Shown piece after piece: positions 60,927 to 64,000 of a stretch of 64,000 bases of DNA. This stretch comes from Streptomyces sp. NBC_00620 (GTDB lineage: Bacteria > Actinomycetota > Actinomycetes > Streptomycetales > Streptomycetaceae): NCBI RefSeq assembly GCF_026341825.1, contig NZ_JAPENY010000002.1:744001-808000 (forward strand), in the 5' to 3' direction. Below the pieces are notes generated by a model, which saw nothing but the letters and a program-made list of their open reading frames with translations, had not been told where the DNA came from and did not search any database. Made by a program: the position numbers and the translations under genes. Positions within the stretch are counted from its first letter, which is position 1; each line of letters begins with the position of its first letter.

Positions 60927-61066
60927 TTCTCCCGCCCGCGCACCGCCCGTGCGGCCTGGACAAGAAGTGCGGGTCTCCCGTGGGGGGTGCCCGCCGTCGG
61001 CGGCTGCCGGGTCGTGGACCTCTGGACGTACGGGACACTGCGTCGTAACGTCGGCGCCGTATTCGT

Positions 61067-61083
61067 AACTAGCGGCGCTAGTT
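61067..61083 (+). promoter_or_regulatory. Perfect palindrome upstream of the acyl-CoA dehydrogenase
   Basis: AACTAGCG and CGCTAGTT flank a single central G. It lies 23 bp before the ATG, between a possible promoter and the GGAGG ribosome site. This is the expected position for a TetR- or GntR-family repressor, but no such regulator gene is next to it. Confidence 0.7.
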
Positions 61084-61105
61084 TTAGAGTTCCGGAGGCT
61101 CTGCC

Positions 61106-62296
61106 ATGTCCGCGTCCTCGAAGTTGCCCCCCTTCGACCCCGCCGACCCCCTCGGTATCGACGACCTTCTGGACGCGGAGGACCTGGCGATCCGCGACAC
61201 CGTGCGGGCGTGGGCCGCGGACCGGGTGCTCCCTTACGTCGCCGAGTGGTACGAGAAGGGGGAGCTGCCCGGGATCCGGGAACTGGCACGGGAGTTGGGC
61301 GGGATCGGGGCGCTCGGGATGTCGCTCCAGGGGTACGGGTGTGCGGGAGCCAGCGCCGTGCAGTACGGGCTCGCCTGCCTCGAACTCGAGGCCGCCGATT
61401 CCGGGATTCGGTCCCTCGTTTCCGTGCAGGGATCGCTCGCAATGTACGCCATCCACCGGTTCGGGTCGGAGGAGCAGAAGCAGCGGTGGCTGCCCTCCAT
61501 GGCCTCCGGTGACGTCATCGGGTGCTTCGGGCTCACCGAGCCCGACCACGGGTCCGACCCGGGGTCCATGCGGACGTATGCCAAGCGCGACGGCGGGGAC
61601 TGGGTTCTCAACGGGCGGAAGATGTGGATCACCAACGGGTCCGTCGCCGGGGTCGCCGTGGTGTGGGCGCAGACCGACGACGGGATCCGCGGGTTCGTCG
61701 TGCCCACCGACGCGGCCGGGTTCTCCGCTCCGGAGATCAAGCACAAGTGGTCGCTGCGGGCCTCCGTCACCAGCGAGCTGATCCTGGACGACGTACGGCT
61801 GCCCGCCGATGCCGTGCTGCCGGAGGTCACCGGGCTGAAGGGGCCGCTGGCCTGTCTGTCGCACGCGCGGTACGGGATCGTGTGGGGTGCGATGGGCGCC
61901 GCGCGGGCCAGTTTTGAGGCCGCCGTCGAATACTCCAAGACGCGCGAGCAGTTCGGGCGGGCCATCGGCGGCTTCCAGCTCACCCAGGCCAAGCTCGCCG
62001 ACATGGCCGTCGAACTGCACAAGGGGATCCTGCTCGCCCATCACCTGGGGCGGCGGATGGACGCGGGGCGGCTGCGCCCGGAGCAGGTCAGCTTCGGGAA
62101 GCTCAACAACGTGCGGGAGGCGATCGAGATCTGCCGGACCGCCCGCACCATTCTCGGCGCCAACGGCATCTCGCTCGAATACCCAGTGATGCGGCACGCC
62201 ACGAACCTGGAGTCGGTGCTCACCTATGAGGGCACCGTCGAAATGCATCAACTCGTGCTGGGCAAGGCGCTCACCGGACTCGATGCCTTCCGGTAG
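61106..62296 (+). CDS. Glutaryl-CoA-dehydrogenase-like acyl-CoA dehydrogenase
   Basis: 396 residues from ATG 61106. The N-terminal helical domain contains ADSGIRSLVSVQGSLAMYAI; the Arg here corresponds to the one that binds glutaryl-CoA in GCDH. FAD-binding segment: CFGLTEPDHGSDPGS and WITNGSVAGVAVVWA. The catalytic Glu is in VLTYEGTVEMHQLVLG, preceded by SLEYPVMRHATNLES. It would oxidise and decarboxylate glutaryl-CoA to crotonyl-CoA in lysine/tryptophan catabolism. A dedicated electron-transfer gene is not in the window. Confidence 0.9.
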   Translation: MSASSKLPPFDPADPLGIDDLLDAEDLAIRDTVRAWAADRVLPYVAEWYEKGELPGIRELARELGGIGALGMSLQGYGCAGASAVQYGLACLELEAADSGIRSLVSVQGSLAMYAIHRFGSEEQKQRWLPSMASGDVIGCFGLTEPDHGSDPGSMRTYAKRDGGDWVLNGRKMWITNGSVAGVAVVWAQTDDGIRGFVVPTDAAGFSAPEIKHKWSLRASVTSELILDDVRLPADAVLPEVTGLKGPLACLSHARYGIVWGAMGAARASFEAAVEYSKTREQFGRAIGGFQLTQAKLADMAVELHKGILLAHHLGRRMDAGRLRPEQVSFGKLNNVREAIEICRTARTILGANGISLEYPVMRHATNLESVLTYEGTVEMHQLVLGKALTGLDAFR

Positions 62297-62335
62297 GAAC
62301 TCGCAACCCCGGAAGAACCCGCAAGGACCCCGGCA

Positions 62336-62362
62336 AGGCAGGGCCGGTGAGCGGCCCTGCCT
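62336..62362. terminator. Bidirectional hairpin between acyl-CoA dehydrogenase and sflA
   Basis: AGGCAGGGCCG pairs with CGGCCCTGCCT around GTGAG. The right arm reaches the sflA stop codon. It lies between convergent genes. Confidence 0.85.
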
Positions 62363-62802
62363 CAGCTCTGGTTGAAGAAACCGTCCTGCGGACGGCTCGC
62401 GGCCTCGCCGCTGACGATCTCCGTGTTGGCAGGGGTCAGCAGGAAGACGCGGGTGGCGACCCGTTCGATCGTGCCGCGCAGGCCGAAGGTCAGACCGGCC
62501 GCGAAGTCCACCACGCGCTTGGCGTCGGCGGGTTCCATGGCCGTGAGGTTGATGATGACCGGGACGCCGTCCCGGAAGAGTTCGCCGATTCCACGTGCGT
62601 CCCGGAAGCTGTCCGGGGTGACCGTGCCGATCCGGCGGCCCTTTTCCTCCGCCGTCTCGGACGCGACCTTCACACGAGGGTCGGTGACCCAGGCATCGCC
62701 GGCCGCCTGGCCCTCGGCGTAGTTGTCGTCGTCGTAGTAACGCTCGTCATCGTTGTCGTCGACGAGGCCAAGCCAGGCACTCGCCTTGCGCACCGATCCC
62801 AT
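62362..62802 (-). CDS. sflA: SepF-like cell-division protein (SflA)
   Basis: 146 residues. A short acidic/Tyr-rich N-terminus (DDNDDERYYDDDN) follows an amphipathic membrane-targeting helix (GSVRKASAWLGLV). The SepF core spans ~60-140 (FRDARGIGELFRDGVPVIIN then LTAMEPADAKRVVDFAAGL). SepF paralogues bind FtsZ and help place or stabilise Z-rings. Streptomyces has three SepF-type proteins; this size and stand-alone position, away from ftsZ, fit SflA. No divisome gene is adjacent. Confidence 0.88.
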   Translation of the reverse strand: MGSVRKASAWLGLVDDNDDERYYDDDNYAEGQAAGDAWVTDPRVKVASETAEEKGRRIGTVTPDSFRDARGIGELFRDGVPVIINLTAMEPADAKRVVDFAAGLTFGLRGTIERVATRVFLLTPANTEIVSGEAASRPQDGFFNQS

Positions 62803-62983
62803 GGACGCCTCCTCTCACAGCGGTCTTTCTTGCTTTCCGCATCCCCATGGTCGTCCATGATGCGGATGTCGCGCCAAGTGGATAGACGCCGCGCGGGGGT
62901 TTCGTGACGGTACTGGTGCACAGCGAATACGTCGAGAGCCCGCGTTTCCCAAGGGTCTTGCTGTGTACGGCTGCTGACTAGGA

Positions 62984-63002
62984 GTGAAATATGATTCTTC
63001 AC
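62984..63002 (+). promoter_or_regulatory. Inverted repeat around a TATGAT box
   Basis: GTGAA and TTCAC flank ATATGATTC. TATGAT matches a -10 element. It lies 91 bp upstream of the DUF5685 start in the gap after sflA and may be an operator-promoter for that gene. Confidence 0.5.
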
Positions 63003-63092
63003 GGCGTATGGGTGACGGGCGGTGCGTACGGGTGAACGGGGTGATCGATACGATGCCGCAGCTCAACGTCGTACAGGTCACGGGGGAGTGTC

Positions 63093-64000
63093 GTGTTCGG
63101 AATAGTCAGGCCCTGCCGGCACCGTCTCGGTGAGGGGCTGAAGACCCAGTGGATGGCGCATTTGTGCGGGCTGTGCCTCGCGCTGCGCGGGGACCACGGT
63201 CAGTTCGCCAGGGTCGTCACGAACTATGACGGCCTGCTGGTCTCGGTTTTGACGGAGGCTCAGGCCGCGCGCGCCACCGGGGGGCGGCGTACGGCGGGGC
63301 CCTGTCCCTTGCGCGGTATGCGCACCGCGTCCGTCGCGCAGGGCGAGGGCGCACGGCTCGCCGCCGCCGTCTCGCTGGTGCTGGCGTCGGCCAAGGTGCG
63401 CGATCACGTGGCGGACGGGGACGGGCTGTTGGCGCGCAAGCCGGTGGCGCTCGCCGCGCGCCGGGTCGCCAGGAGCTGGGGGCGCGCCGGTGCGCGTACC
63501 GGTTCGGCAGTCGGGTTCGACACCGCGGTGCTGGTCGACGCCGTGGACCGGCAGATCGGTGTCGAGGCGCTGGCCGGGCTCGGGACGCCGCTTCTGACGG
63601 TCACCGAGCCGACCGAGACCGCGACCGCCGCGGCCTTCGCGCACACCGCAGTCCTCGCCGGGCGACCGGGCAACGCCATGCCGCTCGCCGAGGCCGGGCG
63701 GCTCTTCGGACGGCTCGCGCATCTCCTGGATGCCGTGGAGGACAGGGAAACTGACGCCGCGTCGGGCGCCTGGAATCCGCTGACGGCCACCGGGACCTCG
63801 CTCGTGGAGGCGCGGCGGCTCGCGGACGACGCGCTGCACGGGATACGGCTGGCGCTGCGTGAGGTCGAATTCAGCGACGGCAGGCTCGCGCACACGCTGC
63901 TCGCGCACGAGCTGCGGAACTCCGTGGACCGCGCCTTCGGTACGAGCTCGTGCTCACACCGGTCGCATCAGGCCGATGTATACGGTCCGCCGACCGGACC
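63093..64000 (+). CDS. DUF5685 family protein (3' end missing)
   Basis: The frame stays open from GTG 63093 to the right edge (302 residues seen). GGGGGAG lies four bases upstream of the GTG. The N-terminus VFGIVRPCRHRLGEGL with Cys8, then HLCGLC (Cys25, Cys28) and a later PCPLRG Cys, suggest a metal-binding cluster. The rest is helical (DGLLVSVLTEAQAAR, GNAMPLAEAGRLFGRLAHLL). The family is actinobacterial and of unknown function. The end is outside the window. Confidence 0.83.
   Translation, partial: MFGIVRPCRHRLGEGLKTQWMAHLCGLCLALRGDHGQFARVVTNYDGLLVSVLTEAQAARATGGRRTAGPCPLRGMRTASVAQGEGARLAAAVSLVLASAKVRDHVADGDGLLARKPVALAARRVARSWGRAGARTGSAVGFDTAVLVDAVDRQIGVEALAGLGTPLLTVTEPTETATAAAFAHTAVLAGRPGNAMPLAEAGRLFGRLAHLLDAVEDRETDAASGAWNPLTATGTSLVEARRLADDALHGIRLALREVEFSDGRLAHTLLAHELRNSVDRAFGTSSCSHRSHQADVYGPPTG

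Overview
The window is high-GC actinobacterial chromosome, almost certainly Streptomyces. The signs are GC-rich third codon positions, many GTG starts, 4-bp ATGA/GTGA gene overlaps, and a Streptomyces-type core: orphan ParA-like ATPase with scpAB, a SepF-like protein, tandem Rpf-type transglycosylases, a PucR regulator and DUF5685. I saw no rRNA, convincing tRNA, CRISPR array, transposase or prophage gene. About 61 protein genes are supported; the first is cut at the left edge and the last at the right edge.

Layout. 0-3.6 kb: end of a TPR protein, DUF1015 protein, HAD hydrolase. 3.7-6.7 kb: a ferric-siderophore ABC operon (two FecCD permeases and an ATPase) behind a near-consensus iron box. 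6.7-13.5 kb: SCP2-like protein, then tlyA, nadK, recN, a MraY/WecA-like membrane protein and a GT4 glycosyltransferase. 13.5-18.6 kb (minus strand): PucR regulator, FAD oxidoreductase, GH15 hydrolase. 19-30 kb: pyrG, ADP-ribose Nudix, a TPR STAND ATPase, ald, ParA-like ATPase, a small DNA-binding-like protein, scpA, scpB, rluB. With cmk, plsC and der at 40-43 kb this is the housekeeping block whose gene order is also seen in mycobacteria (tlyA-ppnK-recN ... pyrG-Nudix ... parA-scpA-scpB-rluB-cmk-der). Here it is interrupted at 30-40 kb by accessory genes.

The 30-40 kb insert holds an ECF sigma factor with a SnoaL-like tail, a TIGR03086-type protein, an MFS exporter, and then the most interesting locus. 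This is an NrtR-type Nudix regulator behind two tandem 16-bp palindromes, translationally coupled to an ADP-ribosylglycohydrolase and followed by an RlaP-type (RNA-repair-associated) nucleotidyltransferase. A second RlaP-like gene runs toward it on the other strand and overlaps it by 75 bp. I read this as a candidate NAD/ADP-ribose-controlled RNA or nucleotide end-processing module. Next to it is a minus-strand cassette of a secreted/anchored protein, a DUF6529 membrane protein and a Tat-exported Rieske lipoprotein, followed by a YidB-like protein, chorismate mutase (aroH) and prephenate dehydrogenase (tyrA).

43-53 kb: two conserved hypotheticals, two tandem secreted Rpf/LysM cell-wall enzymes (the first behind a structured leader), and a Liv-type amino-acid ABC locus. 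The Liv locus has both permeases and one ATPase fused into a single 1072-residue protein, a second ATPase with an altered Walker A, and a divergent binding protein. 53-64 kb: WYL regulator, an orphan cytochrome c oxidase subunit I, I78 peptidase inhibitor, PAP2 phosphatase, PIG-V-like mannosyltransferase, DHA2 exporter, glutaryl-CoA-dehydrogenase-like enzyme, SepF-like SflA, and the start of a DUF5685 protein.
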